64,000 nucleotides of DNA from Micrasema longulum (lineage: Eukaryota > Arthropoda > Insecta > Trichoptera > Brachycentridae), in contig JAGVSM010001161.1 in the NCBI GenBank assembly GCA_022494885.1, forward strand, positions 1-64,000, read 5' to 3'. A model generated the notes under the pieces. That model ran no database searches, was not told where the DNA came from, and worked only from the letters and a program-made list of their open reading frames with translations. Below, in pieces: positions 10,880 to 21,679 of the stretch. Numbering within the stretch: position 1 is the stretch's first letter; each line of letters starts with the position of its first letter. The translations under genes were made by a program, and so were the position numbers.

Positions 10880-10940
10880 CTTTTTTATTTATTTATTTTA
10901 TTTTATTAACATAAACGGCAAATCTGCCTTTAACATTTAT
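10880..10940 (-). mobile_element. LINE 3' tail with GGCA-GATT-TGCC hairpin
   Basis: The minus strand reads a perfect 4-bp stem (GGCA/TGCC), then GTTTATGTTAAT, then (AAATAAAT) repeats. It is nearly identical in design and sequence to 18250-18298 on the plus strand. Confidence 0.6.
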
Positions 10941-11354
10941 AATACTACAATTTTGACTTAATATTTTATTTTTTTAAAAAAACATAAATTTCCTTACACC
11001 CAAGATTTATAAAAAAAAATTAAATCTAAAAATTAAACAAAAATTATGTTTTTAAAAATTAACCTAAACATTTTACAGCATATTCAGAAGAAAGTTTAAA
11101 TAATAAAACATTTACGTTTTCGCGGGAAATTAAAATATTATATTCAAAAATACTTTTTATGCTACTAATAGTACGTACATTTTTTTAAAATTGTACTAAA
11201 AAGGTTGAACTTCCTAGTAAGATTACCTTTAGGTTAAGTTGTATGGCGTATTTTTAAAAATAAAGAATTTTCATTCGATTTGACGCGAATCACAAAAAAC
11301 CTTCTCCTGAAAAATTACGTTTTAAGCAAATGTCGTGTTTTGAAATAACGGTCC

Positions 11355-11378
11355 TTTTTTTTTTTTTTTTTTTTTTTT
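11355..11378 (-). repeat. Poly(T) run of about 24
   Basis: Likely the poly(A) tail of a minus-strand retroposed element. The element upstream of the tail was not recognised. Confidence 0.5.
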
Positions 11379-11489
11379 AGTTTTCATAATTTTAATGTAG
11401 TTTATACTGTTTAAACTAAAGTTTCTTATAATTTGTTATATTTATTTATTCATACAAATATACATAGAACAAAACATGATAACGTATGT

Positions 11490-11800
11490 ACTCAGACAAA
11501 ACTTACTCTGTCATACCGATAACCATAGAACTAACTGTGGTTTTCATTCCCCTATGCCCAGAATTCTCAGGTCTGCCAACAAACATACCAGTCTTGATTT
11601 CTTTGATAACAAGTTGTCTTCTTTCAAACGATCACTGAATCAAATTTAATTATAAATACCTCTCTCCCGTTTCCACTCCCACCAAATATACTTTATACAA
11701 TTGCGTTTTTCTACTTTCCTTTATAATAATTTTCTATTTATAAATATATCCTTAAAAATGTCTATTGGGCGTGTATGTAAACAAATATAAAAAAAATACA
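11490..11800 (+). mobile_element. CR1/Jockey-like LINE end, short copy
   Basis: Plus-strand translation of 11490-11648 gives RQNLLCHTDNHRTNCGFHSP, then MPRILRSANKHTSLDFFDNK and SFKRSLNQI, nearly the same as the 34974-35342 fragment. Only the last 50 or so codons and the 3' UTR remain. Confidence 0.8.
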
Positions 11801-12145
11801 ATATAACAAAAAGACAGTTTGAACTATGTTAAATAATAGAACGAAACATCACAATATACAAATAAGAAATAAGGATAAGGAAGAAAAGCATAAAGGAATA
11901 CAATAATAATGAATTAATTCATGCAAGAAAATTTTCAATACACTAAAAACTTTATGCCTTTCAATTTTGTGTCTTTCATTCAAGTTTATTTGATTTCAAA
12001 AGTGTACGTTTTCTTGACTATACGCATTAGTTTTCTATTTTAATTTGACACGGCGCCGGCGTCTGATTCGTTGTATGTGTACAATCAGATTATTATATAG
12101 ATAAGTTCCACTTTCTCGTTCCGTTTAATGAAACTAAGAATAAAA
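11800..12145. other. No gene seen
   Basis: AT-rich, with one GC-rich spot (GGCGCCGGCG) at about 12050. Nothing else recognised. Confidence 0.4.
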
Positions 12146-12382
12146 CTAGCTGATTCTATTTAATGAAAGCTGTCTGTGAACATCAAACTCTCTTTTCCGT
12201 ATACATTCCTCCTTTCTACTCCTCCTTCCTAGTTTTTCCCTCGACTCAATCCGTCTCTCTTCTGCCTGACTCTTGCACATGTAAAGAATTTCCCCCGATA
12301 AAGAACTTTCCCTACTTTTCCATTTATTGACTAGCGAAGGGAATGATTCCAAGTCATTTGGTAATGAAACATAGTTGTTCAT
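12146..12382 (-). CDS. Unrecognised 78-codon charged ORF
   Basis: ATG to TAG open frame. It starts MNNYVSLPNDLESFPSLV and is then strongly charged (EERRIESREKLGRRSRKEE), a likely alpha helix, ending HRQLSLNRIS. Composition is less AT-driven than neighbouring shadow frames. No family was recognised and there is no splice evidence. It may be an exon or a transposon relic. Alternative: chance frame. Confidence 0.28.
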   Translation of the reverse strand: MNNYVSLPNDLESFPSLVNKWKSRESSLSGEILYMCKSQAEERRIESREKLGRRSRKEECIRKREFDVHRQLSLNRIS

Positions 12383-12681
12383 CAGATTTTTTCATATATT
12401 CGTGGTCATTTATCATTTTCTATGATGAATCGGATTCAATACATGAACAGATTTATATACTTGTATATTTTTGTAGAATACAAATAACACGTACGTCGTT
12501 TGCCAAAAATATTGAAATTACTATTTATTTTGCAAAAATAATGTCACTGAATTTTTAAATTACCTTTGTGAAAATATATTTAATATTTGAAATTCCTAAA
12601 AACATGCAGAGGAAAGCATAAGAAAAAAAATTTAATTAGATAAGAAATACGTTCATAATTTTAAGAACCCATATTTTTCTA

Positions 12682-12725
12682 GATTTATTTATTTCGACGG
12701 CTTATGCCTTTGACAAACTATAAAA
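12682..12725 (-). mobile_element. LINE 3' tail with GGC-ATAA-GCC hairpin
   Basis: The minus strand has GGCATAAGCC then GTCGAAATAAATAAAT. Same design as the other LINE ends. A-rich DNA continues to about 12960 and probably belongs to the same 3' UTR. Confidence 0.55.
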
Positions 12726-13039
12726 TATTATTGAAAAACAATTATAAAACACTTATAAAACACCTGTACACAAGTATGGAAAAGATAAATACATAAAATA
12801 AAATCAGCAGAAAATAAAGAAATAACAAAGGAAAATTAAATATGAAATTATAACGTAGATATGCAGCAAATTAACAATAAATAAAGAGTTTAAATACAAA
12901 AAGTATTGAAGCAACAAAGGCGATGTACGAGTATCATAGTTTAAACAGTTAAACAAGTGTAACACTTAGTACATGTTTTTAATAAAACAACAATTTTCAG
13001 CCATTTGGAAAGTTTAGTTAGTTTTTGAAAAACGCACTA

Positions 13040-13071
13040 GTAGGACGCGTTTTGGTCATCATCATCAGTGG
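13040..13071 (-). ncRNA. Decayed hammerhead-like motif
   Basis: The minus strand has CTGATGA, extra T, ATGACC region, AAAA in place of GAAA (consistent with CpG decay of CGAAA), CGCG, TC. The self-complementary tetranucleotide is kept but stem II is poor. Probably inactive. Confidence 0.4.
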
Positions 13072-13302
13072 TTTGACCTCCTCCAGAATCTATCTTAATT
13101 CCTTCCTGCAACCTGCGGCTCTTTTCCAGTTCATCAGGTCAATTGCTCGCGTTTTGGTGTGATGTCTAAGCTCTAAGTCTAAAAAAAACATACTGCATTG
13201 ATGTGTAAGCCACCGCATTTATCGGACTTTGCCTCCTGAGACTTTTTTCTGTTCCCTAAGAAGAAGAGGACTATAAATAGATGACGTTTCGTCTCCTTAC
13301 AG

Positions 13303-13416
13303 GAGATAAAGACCGAATTGCTGACGGAACTGAAGGCGGAAATGTTTCACGGTTCAATGTTGGAGACGCGTCGAGCCATTGCCAAAGGACTCAAAAGCGC
13401 AAATTGTTACGGATGA
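13303..13416 (+). CDS. Possible terminal coding exon, 37 codons
   Basis: A splice acceptor with a pyrimidine tract (GTCTCCTTACAG, ends 13302) is followed by an open frame EIKTELLTELKAEMFHGSM, ETRRAIAKGLKSANCYG and TGA. The codons are G+C-rich and unlike the surroundings. An AATAAA lies at about 13519. The sequence suggests a helical, charged C-terminus, but no family was recognised. A frame joined in phase 0 is required, so it does not connect directly to the THAP-like exon (phase 2). It may also be a pseudogene exon. Confidence 0.4.
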   Translation, partial: EIKTELLTELKAEMFHGSMLETRRAIAKGLKSANCYG

Positions 13417-13926
13417 CATCAAATCTGAACAGTGATCTTATTAAGTAAAGAAAGACGAATAATATGTTCGATCCCGATGATTTTTGACTAGTAGGAGTAC
13501 ATTGGCCTGTATTTGGGAATAAAAGAGGTCGTCGTGAAAAATGTAGTTTGGAAAAAATAGAGTCAAGGCCTAATTTATCGTGCTTATATTGTAAAGAGTA
13601 TTTATGGGGCGATGAAAAGAATAATTGTATGAATGAATATAATAAATTTTGCTTAAAGTTTATTTTTCATACATTTCTTCTGCCGGAAGGGACCCGTAAG
13701 TCCCATTTGTGTAAAACCTGAAAAAACAGTTTTTAATAATAATTTTGGCTTATTCAACTAGTAAATAAAAATAAAAAACGAAAAAACATTTAAAACAAAG
13801 TTTTCTGATACCTTGGGCAGGAAAGAGTTAAGATCCTTGTATCGCGAAAAAACAATAATGTTTTCTTGTGATGTTATTCCATTCATTCATTCCATTTCCA
13901 CTCTCTAGTTTGAGCATATGGTATCT

Positions 13927-14365
13927 CTATCGGCTGCCAACTCTTTTGTATCCTTTCAAGTCAGGTTCTCGTCCCGAAGTTCTGACATTCTGAAACTGCT
14001 GACAAACAGTCAGCTGTGGACGTCCAGGATGTCGAAAACCTGATCCCTTGTGAAGTAGGCAAGTATGGTGAAGGCTTTTAGGAGGCATCTGAAATATACG
14101 GCCTAGCCCACCGTATTGCCTCCGCTTGGCGACAGTTGTCACCGTAATTTGCTGCATCGATTCTCTTATTACTTCATTACTCACAAAGTCAAACCACCGC
14201 CCACCCAAGATTCTTCTGAGACACCTATTCTCAAAACTCTTTTTTCTCACTCTCTTTAAACTCTCAAAACCAAATTTTTGCAGTTGTTGGCCCTAGTGAG
14301 GTGCCGCGATTTGCATCCGCAGAGAAGAATAGGCATTATGCAGGCGTTACATAGGCGGCATTTGG
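13927..14365 (-). mobile_element. LINE relic, C-terminal ORF2 region
   Basis: The minus frame 14250-13927 has NRCLRRILGGRWFDFVSNEV, IRESMQQITVTTVAKRR and HPGRPQL. 'LRRILG.RWFDFVSN..IRE' is the block that follows reverse transcriptase in a widespread invertebrate LINE family. The upstream part continues to about 14365 in another frame (NACIMPILLCGCKSRHLT), so there is a frameshift. 61140-61340 is another fragment of the same family. Confidence 0.75.
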
Positions 14366-14371
14366 TTTTAT

Positions 14372-14420
14372 TTATTTATTTATATAGCAACGGTTCAAAG
14401 AACCTTTAGCAAAAAAATAA
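14372..14420 (-). mobile_element. LINE 3' tail with GGTTC-TTT-GAACC hairpin
   Basis: The minus strand has a 5-bp stem GGTTC/GAACC with a 3-base loop, then GTTGCTATATAAATAAATAAAT. It ends right beside the LINE relic 13927-14365 and belongs to a different element whose body lies at higher coordinates. Confidence 0.6.
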
Positions 14421-14699
14421 TGATTTACAGAAATAATCACAGCAGTGCACAATAAACATGTAGTACATAGTATGAAATAAAAGCATTATTAAAACTAAAA
14501 AAATCAGTGAACATATAATACAAAAAACAAAAAGTAAAGAAGAAACATAACATCTCTAAATAGAAGATAACATAACCGTAAGAAAATTTTATGTTCTAAA
14601 TATAAATATAACACAGCCAAGTTGAGAATAAATAGATAATAATATTTTTTTTAAAAAATACAATATTAGTTTTTAAAAAAATATAAGTTTTCTGAGAAA

Positions 14700-15125
14700 T
14701 AAAAAAAAAAATAATTTAACTAAATAATACCTTTATTTAGTGAAATCATCATCATTAATTGGTTGCAAGATGTTGCCATTTGGCAATAAATCCACCAATG
14801 TAAATTTAAATTATGTCTAACATGTTAAATAAAGAAATACAAAATCACGTATTCCAGGAAACAAGGTTAATTATTTATAGATTTAAAAATAAATCCATTA
14901 TTTTTCTTATAAATAACGAGTGAAAATTCGTTTTAATTCATGAACAGAATTTGAATTGAAAATATCGAATATTTGTTCTAATTCATTTCCATGCCTATGT
15001 ATCCTAGGTAAATTCACTGGGTAAATATCTGATCTCCAGTATCCTTTATACTGTTTAATGTGGCGCCTGACACTCCTAACCACACTCCCAATTCTTTTTT
15101 AATGTGTTTGAATGTTAGGATGTTA
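14700..15125 (-). mobile_element. Jockey-like LINE relic with intact final codons
   Basis: The minus frame from about 15095 to 14919 reads IGSVVRSVRRHIKQYKGYW, RSDIYPVNLPRIHRHGNE and LEQIFDIFNSNSVHELK, then RIFTRYL and stop. It resembles the last part of a LINE ORF2 by position and by its 3' UTR, which contains a TTGCCAAATGGCAA hairpin at about 14774 and ends AAATAAAGG. Clade not certain. Confidence 0.5.
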
Positions 15126-15399
15126 TAGTATATTGTAATAAAAACATGGCTAGAATATTTACGTATGTGCATTTCTTGAATAACGATATATTATGCTCGA
15201 ATTTCCTAAATGTTTTTAATCAATCTAAAAATGTATTGAAGCAAATAATAGTATTGGGTAGCCTTTTGAGTTTTTATTTTGAATGTAAAAAGTGCCAAAT
15301 CACCCTAAAATTTATTAGTCTTTCACCAGAAAGTGTAGTTCGTACAATAGGTGTCAGTTTCTGGTATAATTTAAAAAACCAACAAGCCTAATTTAATTG

Positions 15400-15890
15400 A
15401 AAAATACCTTTAGAGGTACGAAAATTAATCATCAACATCGTCATTCCCATTTCGTACTCTTATGTTGAAATTTTTTTGAAAGCCACCAGGTTTGTATTAC
15501 TGAAGAGACCTATAAAAGGGCCACGAACAGTAGCGTAATAGCGAGAAGGTCCATTCGTTTTTTATAGAGATAGGGAAAGGGACAAGACCACAAGATGTTT
15601 TCAGAAGATTGATTATGATATCAGCAGCAGCACTAAGGAGAAACCATAAAAATATTTTTAACCCAAAAATATACGATTCGTATTTTTTAATGTTAAATGT
15701 GGTTTAAATTTCTTGAAATAAGGATGGTTTAAAAGCAATATTCGCGCTTTTTACATCTTAAAGATAAATATTTTATTCATTATTCTATCCATCATTATTT
15801 TTAGCAGGGATGCTGGTTTACAAGACCCTCGAATCTCGTCGTAAATTTTTTCAATAAGCTGGTTTCTGGAAGTACATAATAATAAAATTG
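15400..15890. other. No gene seen
   Basis: An 81-codon plus frame lies just upstream (15146-15391) with no known motif. The rest is AT-rich without recognised repeats. Confidence 0.4.
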
Positions 15891-15904
15891 TGTGTTACTG
15901 TTTT

Positions 15905-16163
15905 CACGGCATAGTGGTGTTAATGGTCAGCCCGTTTGCCTGCCATGCAAGAGGTCTAGGATTCGATTCCCGAAATGGTTGATAGGATATATTTTAAAAA
16001 AAAAGGGTGTTTTTCAAAATATTGCATTGTCCCTGGGCTGGTATCTAAAGCGTAATACTGATCATCTTACCTTCATGTAATAATAATGATCAAGATACGC
16101 TGCAACTGGCAAACCGATGCAGTGCCCTATGCAGCATTAGGCGTGGAAAGGGAATGATGATGA
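15905..16163 (+). mobile_element. SINE-A copy
   Basis: Head CACGGCATAGTGGTGTTAAT then TTGCCTGCCATGCAAGAGGTC, body, and tail with CTTACCTTCATG...GGGAATGATGATGAA. Diverged head (box B ATTCGATTCCC) but complete. Confidence 0.82.
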
Positions 16164-16494
16164 ATTATTTTTTACATTTTATTTTTTGAAAACAAAAATA
16201 TATTTACTCTCCTAAAACGAGGAAATAGGCAGTTCAATAGTTATTTTTGTTTTTAATTGATTTATTTATTTTAAAAGGATGTGTGTATGTAAACAGATAG
16301 ATAAATTGATTCCTCGTTTTAATGGTAATGACATAGGATTTAGAAATTTGTGGTATATTTATTATTTGTTTTTGTACATTTATGATTTAGTTTTCAATCT
16401 GCAATTAGGACACACATGGATATACATTCTTATGTATGCTCTAGTAATAATACCGTATATACATATATCTCATTTATAAATATTTTTATATTCA

Positions 16495-17040
16495 TTTATT
16501 TATTCATACAAAATTACACTAAATATTTATTAACTTATTAAGGCGTTTTAGGCTATGCCCGTGACAAGCCATAATTAATTATGAAAACAAATAGTAAAAT
16601 TAATTAGATTAAATTATAATGACATGAAATGCAATATAATAACAATCTAGAGAAAAAGGGTATTAGTTATAAATAATAAAGTTCCAAAGAATACAATGCA
16701 GAAAAGATAATCAGAAATATTTTTTAAAATATAAATTTTACAAATAAAGATTCACACATAATCAAAAAGACAAAATAATGATATCATTAAAATCATCAAA
16801 ATAATCGTATAATTTAGTAGTATTAAAAAAAAAACAAAATAATAGTATCATTGAAATCAACAGAAAAAGAATGTATATATAAAAACATTATTGAAATGAT
16901 AATTGAGATATGTTTTCTAGAAACTCACTTAATACTATAGTAAGAAATATAGGAAATAGGAGTAATAAATAATATGTATTATGTCTTGACATTAATTTTG
17001 AAAACTAATCAAAATGGAAAAAAAATGTTTTATTTAAGTA
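16495..17040 (-). mobile_element. LINE 3' end and A-rich 3' UTR
   Basis: The minus strand has the stem GGCT...AGCC (ATGGCTTGTCACGGGCATAG) and then AAATAAATG tail repeats at 16492-16505. The A-rich region up to about 17040 reads as its 3' UTR. No ORF found. Confidence 0.45.
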
Positions 17041-17044
17041 AATT

Positions 17045-17205
17045 ATATTTACTGCCTTGGAACGGGAGTAGGGCAGTTTAGATGACTCACCTGCAAAAAC
17101 AAAAAATATGTTTGTATACTTTTACTACTCAATTAATCTATTGTATAAATAATAAAATGTGAATTGCTGTTATAAATATGTAACAACAAAATTTATATAA
17201 TCTAA
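17045..17205 (+). mobile_element. SINE-C-type tail segment
   Basis: Shares 'tttactgcctt.gaacggg', 'cagtttagatga', 'ttttactactcaattaat' and 'gttgtataaataat' with 62570-62745, where the same segment follows a SINE-C head. No head here. Confidence 0.55.
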
Positions 17206-17260
17206 ATATACTGAAATAGATCATTTTGTATGTTCCTAATAATTACACTAGAGCAAGATC

Positions 17261-17485
17261 TCATACACTTTTACGCACTCGGAAGCCGTACAAATGCAAG
17301 TCATAATTCAGCCCATTAATATGGCAATTTGCTTGCTGAATCTTCTGCCGATAATATGGATCTATATTTCTGTACATATTGGCAGTTAAGCAGCTATCGT
17401 CTTTCAGTTCATTAAATTCTGACTTGTATTCATATTTTGCTTTACGTGATGGGTTAAACAACCAGTAAAGTAATGCAGACAACAA
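17261..17485 (-). CDS. Unrecognised ORF, possible exon
   Basis: The minus frame has no ATG near its start. It opens after a TGA at 17492 and reads LLSALLYWLFNPSRK, then SEFNELKDDSCLTANMYRN, IDPYYRQKIQQANCHINGL and ends GFRVRKSV. Residue usage looks protein-like (Cys, Trp, charged helix). No family was recognised and no strong splice acceptor was found. It lies immediately outside the 17528-18985 TIR element. Treat as a candidate only. Confidence 0.25.
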   Translation of the reverse strand: MLSALLYWLFNPSRKAKYEYKSEFNELKDDSCLTANMYRNIDPYYRQKIQQANCHINGLNYDLHLYGFRVRKSV

Positions 17486-17527
17486 TAATTGTCAAATAAA
17501 TGTGACGAATTATTTATATTTTTTTAT

Positions 17528-18985
17528 GATCATATCGACACATCCTACGTACAACGGTGTAACTGCCACAGTTATACGACTGTTGCATTTTTGAAATCTG
17601 CACCTTTGAAACTTATAAAATAAAATAAAAAAAATCGCTGGAACAGGTTTTTTTTAAACGTATAAATGTTTAACTGCATATACCTAAAACAAAATCCGAG
17701 GAATAATTAAGTACGTGCCAGCTACAGACTCTTACGCGGGGGTAATGCGGCACGGCGCGGGCGATGGATATCTGCCCGTCGCTCAGTTCTACCTCGGACA
17801 GAGAGAATGCGCACAGGCTCCGTCAAAAATTTGAAAAAAATTAAAAAGACAGGTATACTTATCAAAATAATGAAAATGATCTAATATTAATGATGTAACA
17901 ACGATACATAAACAAACATATATTTAGTGTAGGGTATTGTTCCTATAGAACTAACCTTTTGAACCTTTTCAAAGATGGTAAATGGTAATTATATTAATTT
18001 ATTCATGCATTTCATATGCAGTTTTTTGTTCACTTTGCCTAGCTGTGTGAAACAGTACTTATGATTTTCTTGTTGTTTTACTGTAGAATGTTTCATTATT
18101 TAAACTTTCTACTGAATATGCTGTATAATTTTTTGGTTATTTTTTTCAATATATATCTTGTATGATTTTTGTTTTTTTTTTTAAATATTTTTTGTTTTTT
18201 AAAAAAAAAAAAAATATTAAGCCAAATATGTTTATATTATAAATGTTTGTAAAAGACAGATTTGCCGTTTATTTTAATGAAATAAAATAAAATAAAGACC
18301 GTATTTAATTATGATTTTTTGGTGAAAGCTGTGTAAGTGAACATTTTAGGGGAAGATATCAAATGAAGTACAGAGTAAAACTATGTAACTAGGCAGATAC
18401 TCGTCAAACATTTCGATGAACCCCATTGAATAAACCTGTATCAGCGACTTACAATATTGATGACAGGTTACGTAGCAAAGTAAGTGTGTTTGTGTGATAA
18501 AACAAAAACTGGTGATCTCTGAAAGAACATTTATTTTTTATCTTATTAAATAACTCAATTAAAAGCGTAATGCCAAATTTTACAGCTTAACTACGTAAGA
18601 ACAGCGAAATATCACGAGTTGATTTTTAAAAATGAGTGGATTCACTACTATTTTTTATTCTTAAAAGCGTTTTTTAAATATATTTATTCTGCTTGTGTAA
18701 GAAAAAGTTTTAGGCGTATATATTGCTATGCTATATTTAGTTATAAAGGTGCTAAACTCGCTTTGTTTCTTTGTTGTTCTCAATATGTGTTATTTTCTAA
18801 ATAAATATATTATTTGTGTCCCGAATTGAGTTGTTGTAACTCCTGGGAATGTAATTCAACGTATTATACTTGTAAAATACTTTGTGTTTTATGATTTATA
18901 AGTTTTGAAAAATCTTTAAAACCCTCTCCTGTAAAATTAACTTTTTTCAGTTACACAGTTGTACGCAGGATGTGTCGATATGATC
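17528..18985. mobile_element. 1.46-kb element with ~36-bp terminal inverted repeats
   Basis: Left end GATCATATCGACACATCCTA...CAACGGTGTAACTG is repeated in reverse at the right end (GATCATATCGACACATCCTG...CAACTGTGTAACTG) with about two mismatches in 36. The interior has no transposase frame. It contains a CpG-rich patch at 17705-17820 and a LINE tail at 18250-18298. No clear target-site duplication could be read. Probably a non-autonomous DNA transposon with later insertions. Confidence 0.7.
18250..18298 (+). mobile_element. LINE 3' tail inside the TIR element
   Basis: GACAGATTTGCC, then GTTTATTTTAAT, then AAATAAAATAAAATAAA. Same end as 10880-10940 but on the other strand, with the first stem pair mutated (GGCA to GACA). 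Confidence 0.6.
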
Positions 18986-19415
18986 TACCTTAATAAAGCA
19001 TAAATAAATATCTTGAAAACTCCCAAGAGGTTGGAATACAATACTTGTTTACTAACATATATATGGATTTATAAACACACACTAAAAATGAATTTGATAT
19101 TTAAAGAAACAGTTTGATATATGGGACTGCCACCATATAAAATATGATACCTAATGTTTTAGATACCTATACATAAGTAGAATGACAAAATAGTCCTGAA
19201 TAGACCTTTGTAACCTTTTCATGACTTACACTTTACCTAAATCAAACTTGGTTGACCGCTTTGTTTGTTAGGCCGCGTCCATCTACAATAAAGTAGATAC
19301 CCTAACGTAGGGATGTGCATAACAAACTGATTGAATAATCGAATAATTTTATTTTTTTCACAGTTTTTTTCAATATGAACACTTCTCTGAGCGCAAACTT
19401 TGTGGATTTAAAGGT

Positions 19416-19680
19416 TCATTCATTAATTCTTAAAAGGCTGTGCTGCGAAATTTCATTACAGGCGGTGATGTAACATCGGTTAACACAAGCAAAAGACAGA
19501 ATATTCTGAAATTTAATATTTAAAAAAAAAACATGGAAGTGAAGAATTTTTTTGTGCCTTGGCCTTTTGCAAGTATGGTAGATAGATAAAATTATATAAA
19601 AAGTAAGAAATAAAATATTTATTATCTTTATTTTTTCATTAACGCCCAAAAGGCATTGACAAAAAAAAAAAAAAAAAAAG
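19416..19680 (-). mobile_element. Family-B right end and a LINE tail
   Basis: 19416-19550 contains TGATGTAACATCGG and TAACAC as in 23190-23285, reversed. 19622-19660 has the hairpin AATGCC-TTTTG-GGCGTT with an AAATAAAG tail on the minus strand, next to about 19 A residues on the plus strand (19661-19679). Confidence 0.5.
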
Positions 19681-20205
19681 CTAACGTACTAAATAATAAA
19701 CACAGAATATACAGAAAAATAATGTGAAATTAGTTTATTAAAAGGATGTAATAAACAGTTTTGCAAAGTAAAAAAATAAAAAAAAAACAATTATAACAAA
19801 GGTTTGCAAGAAAAAACAGTAAGTATATAAACAAAAAATGAAAAGATATAAGCTAATGAAATAAATTCTGTAAAGCAAACAAAGTAAATAAAGGGTTACG
19901 GTAAGCAAGAGAGACAAATTTAAGTTAAATTAATAAACAAGCAAGAATATATAATCACGAAAAAAGAAGAAATAAAAACATGTATTAATGAAATGCGTAT
20001 TTGCCAATACTACAATGCATTTGATATAATAGTAAAAACTAAAAAACAAGTATGAGGTTTTAAAAATACACAAGTAAGTATTTTTTTAATTTATGGAATT
20101 CAGTTGTCAATAACAATTTGACGCGCAGCTACAAATAAACTTGATATTGTGGACTTATAAGATTATAAAGAATTGTACTGAATGTCTGCAGCCGTTCCAT
20201 GAGTG

Positions 20206-20227
20206 TAACCTAACCTAACCTAACCTA
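20206..20227 (-). repeat. Four units of TTAGG
   Basis: TAACC repeated four times plus TA on the plus strand, i.e. (TTAGG)n, the standard arthropod telomere repeat. Too short to be a telomere. It may be a chance or repair-derived interstitial stretch. Confidence 0.7.
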
Positions 20228-20494
20228 TGCAGTAAAATATAGCGTTTAGTACATTCAAATTCTTTTTCCTACATACAAATAGTAAGAAAACATAATTTAA
20301 AAACACATACATACTTATATATATGAAAATATATATAAAGATGACATGATGCACATAAATATTGTAAAACATTTAAATAAATCAATATTCCTACTAATAA
20401 AAACATTTTTTTTAAAGATACGCTAGTGATAAATAAAAATCTGTGTCTTACTATTAATACACAGTTGTAGGCGGGTTGAAAAGAAAATTATAAA

Positions 20495-20770
20495 CAAATT
20501 ATTAAAAATATCTGAGTTTGTCCAAATGTTTGGAGACATAAAGCTGGATTTTACCCCCTCGGGAGTCATTAAGATTAACAAATTACAACAGAGAATCAAC
20601 AAATGGAAGAATTTATAAAACATGGATGTTAAAACATAGACAAAATTATGCATGTTACACAGTGTGTAAAATGGCATCTTAAATCAACCATTGACAAGTC
20701 ATAAGCCCTGTAAATGCATAGACTTTCATTTTCCCTTTTTTAAGGAATTCTCCATCCCTGTTGTAATTTA
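20495..20770 (-). mobile_element. FB foldback family copy
   Basis: Has the outer arm ('gagtttgtccaaatgtttg', 'ccctcgggagtcattaagat'), the core ('gttacacagtgtgtaaaat', 'gacaagtcataagccctgta') and the inner end 'ttctccatccctgttgtaat'. Confidence 0.75.
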
Positions 20771-21002
20771 TTAAATTAAATAATTATCATGCTTTAAAAT
20801 TCTTAAAAAGTATACATCTGTAAAAAAGAACTAAGCAAAACTTATACATATACGAAAAATAGATACTTACTCGCATTTAGATATCTGTACCAATAATAAA
20901 TATTCAACAATATCAAAATAAGTTTTAATTTGCAACACAATATTATAAACAATAGCAAAAGATTAAACTATTGTACATACATAAATAAGGATTTGGAGTA
21001 AT

Positions 21003-21662
21003 TTTGTTACTACTACTACTACTACTACTACCATCACGCCATTTCCCTGTAGGGGTAGGCAGAGAGAATGGACCGCCACACACGTCTATCCTGGCATACA
21101 CTCCTAGCCTCTTCCACATTCATACATCTTGTCATACATGCCCTTCGGTTCTGTCTGCTTTTGACATGACCAGACTTAAGATTTTGGTTTATCTGATCAT
21201 GCCACGTCTCCTTGGTCGTCCTCGTCTAACGTTGCCGTTCATTTTTGCCATATATACTTGTTTTACCATTCTCTCGTCGTCCATTCGTTCTACGTGACCA
21301 AACCATCTCAGAGACCCTTTCTTAATCTTATCAATTATACTTGTCTCAGATTTACACTCTCGCCTGATTTCATAATTCGTAACCCTGTCATACATTGATT
21401 TCCCACACATTCGTCTAAGAGATTGCATTTCAACCGCGTTCACTCGGCTTTCATCCTTCCTCTGCCAGTTCCATGTTTCACTTCCATACATCAGTGTTGG
21501 GACTAAAACTCCGTTGTGCACTGCCAGTTTAGCTTCGATTGACATATTTTTATTAGAAATTACTGTGCTTAGTGCTCCGTTCATTTTGTTGCCCGCATTC
21601 ACTCTTCTTTCAACATCTTTTTCTACTCTTCCATCTCTTGAAAACATGCTTCCCAGGTACAC
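21003..21662 (-). mobile_element. RTE-like LINE, 157-codon ORF2 end
   Basis: The minus frame 21662-21189 contains MYLGSMFSRDGRVEKDVERR, LVPTLMYGSETW, RVNAVEMQSLRRMCGKS, GSLRWFGHVERMDDERMV and RRGRPRR. This is the C-terminal region after the YADD catalytic domain in RTE/related LINEs common in arthropods. The coding continues out of frame to the 3' end, which finishes in a (TAG)n microsatellite (plus-strand CTA repeat 21008-21031). 5'-truncated. The same family occurs at 46290-47045 and, with its catalytic part, at 58880-59240. Confidence 0.88.
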
Positions 21663-21679
21663 AAATCAGTAATTTTGTT

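Noticed and set aside
15146..15391. 81-codon plus-strand ORF
   Set aside because: No motif or splice support. It starts just beyond the end of a minus-strand LINE relic and its composition matches chance.
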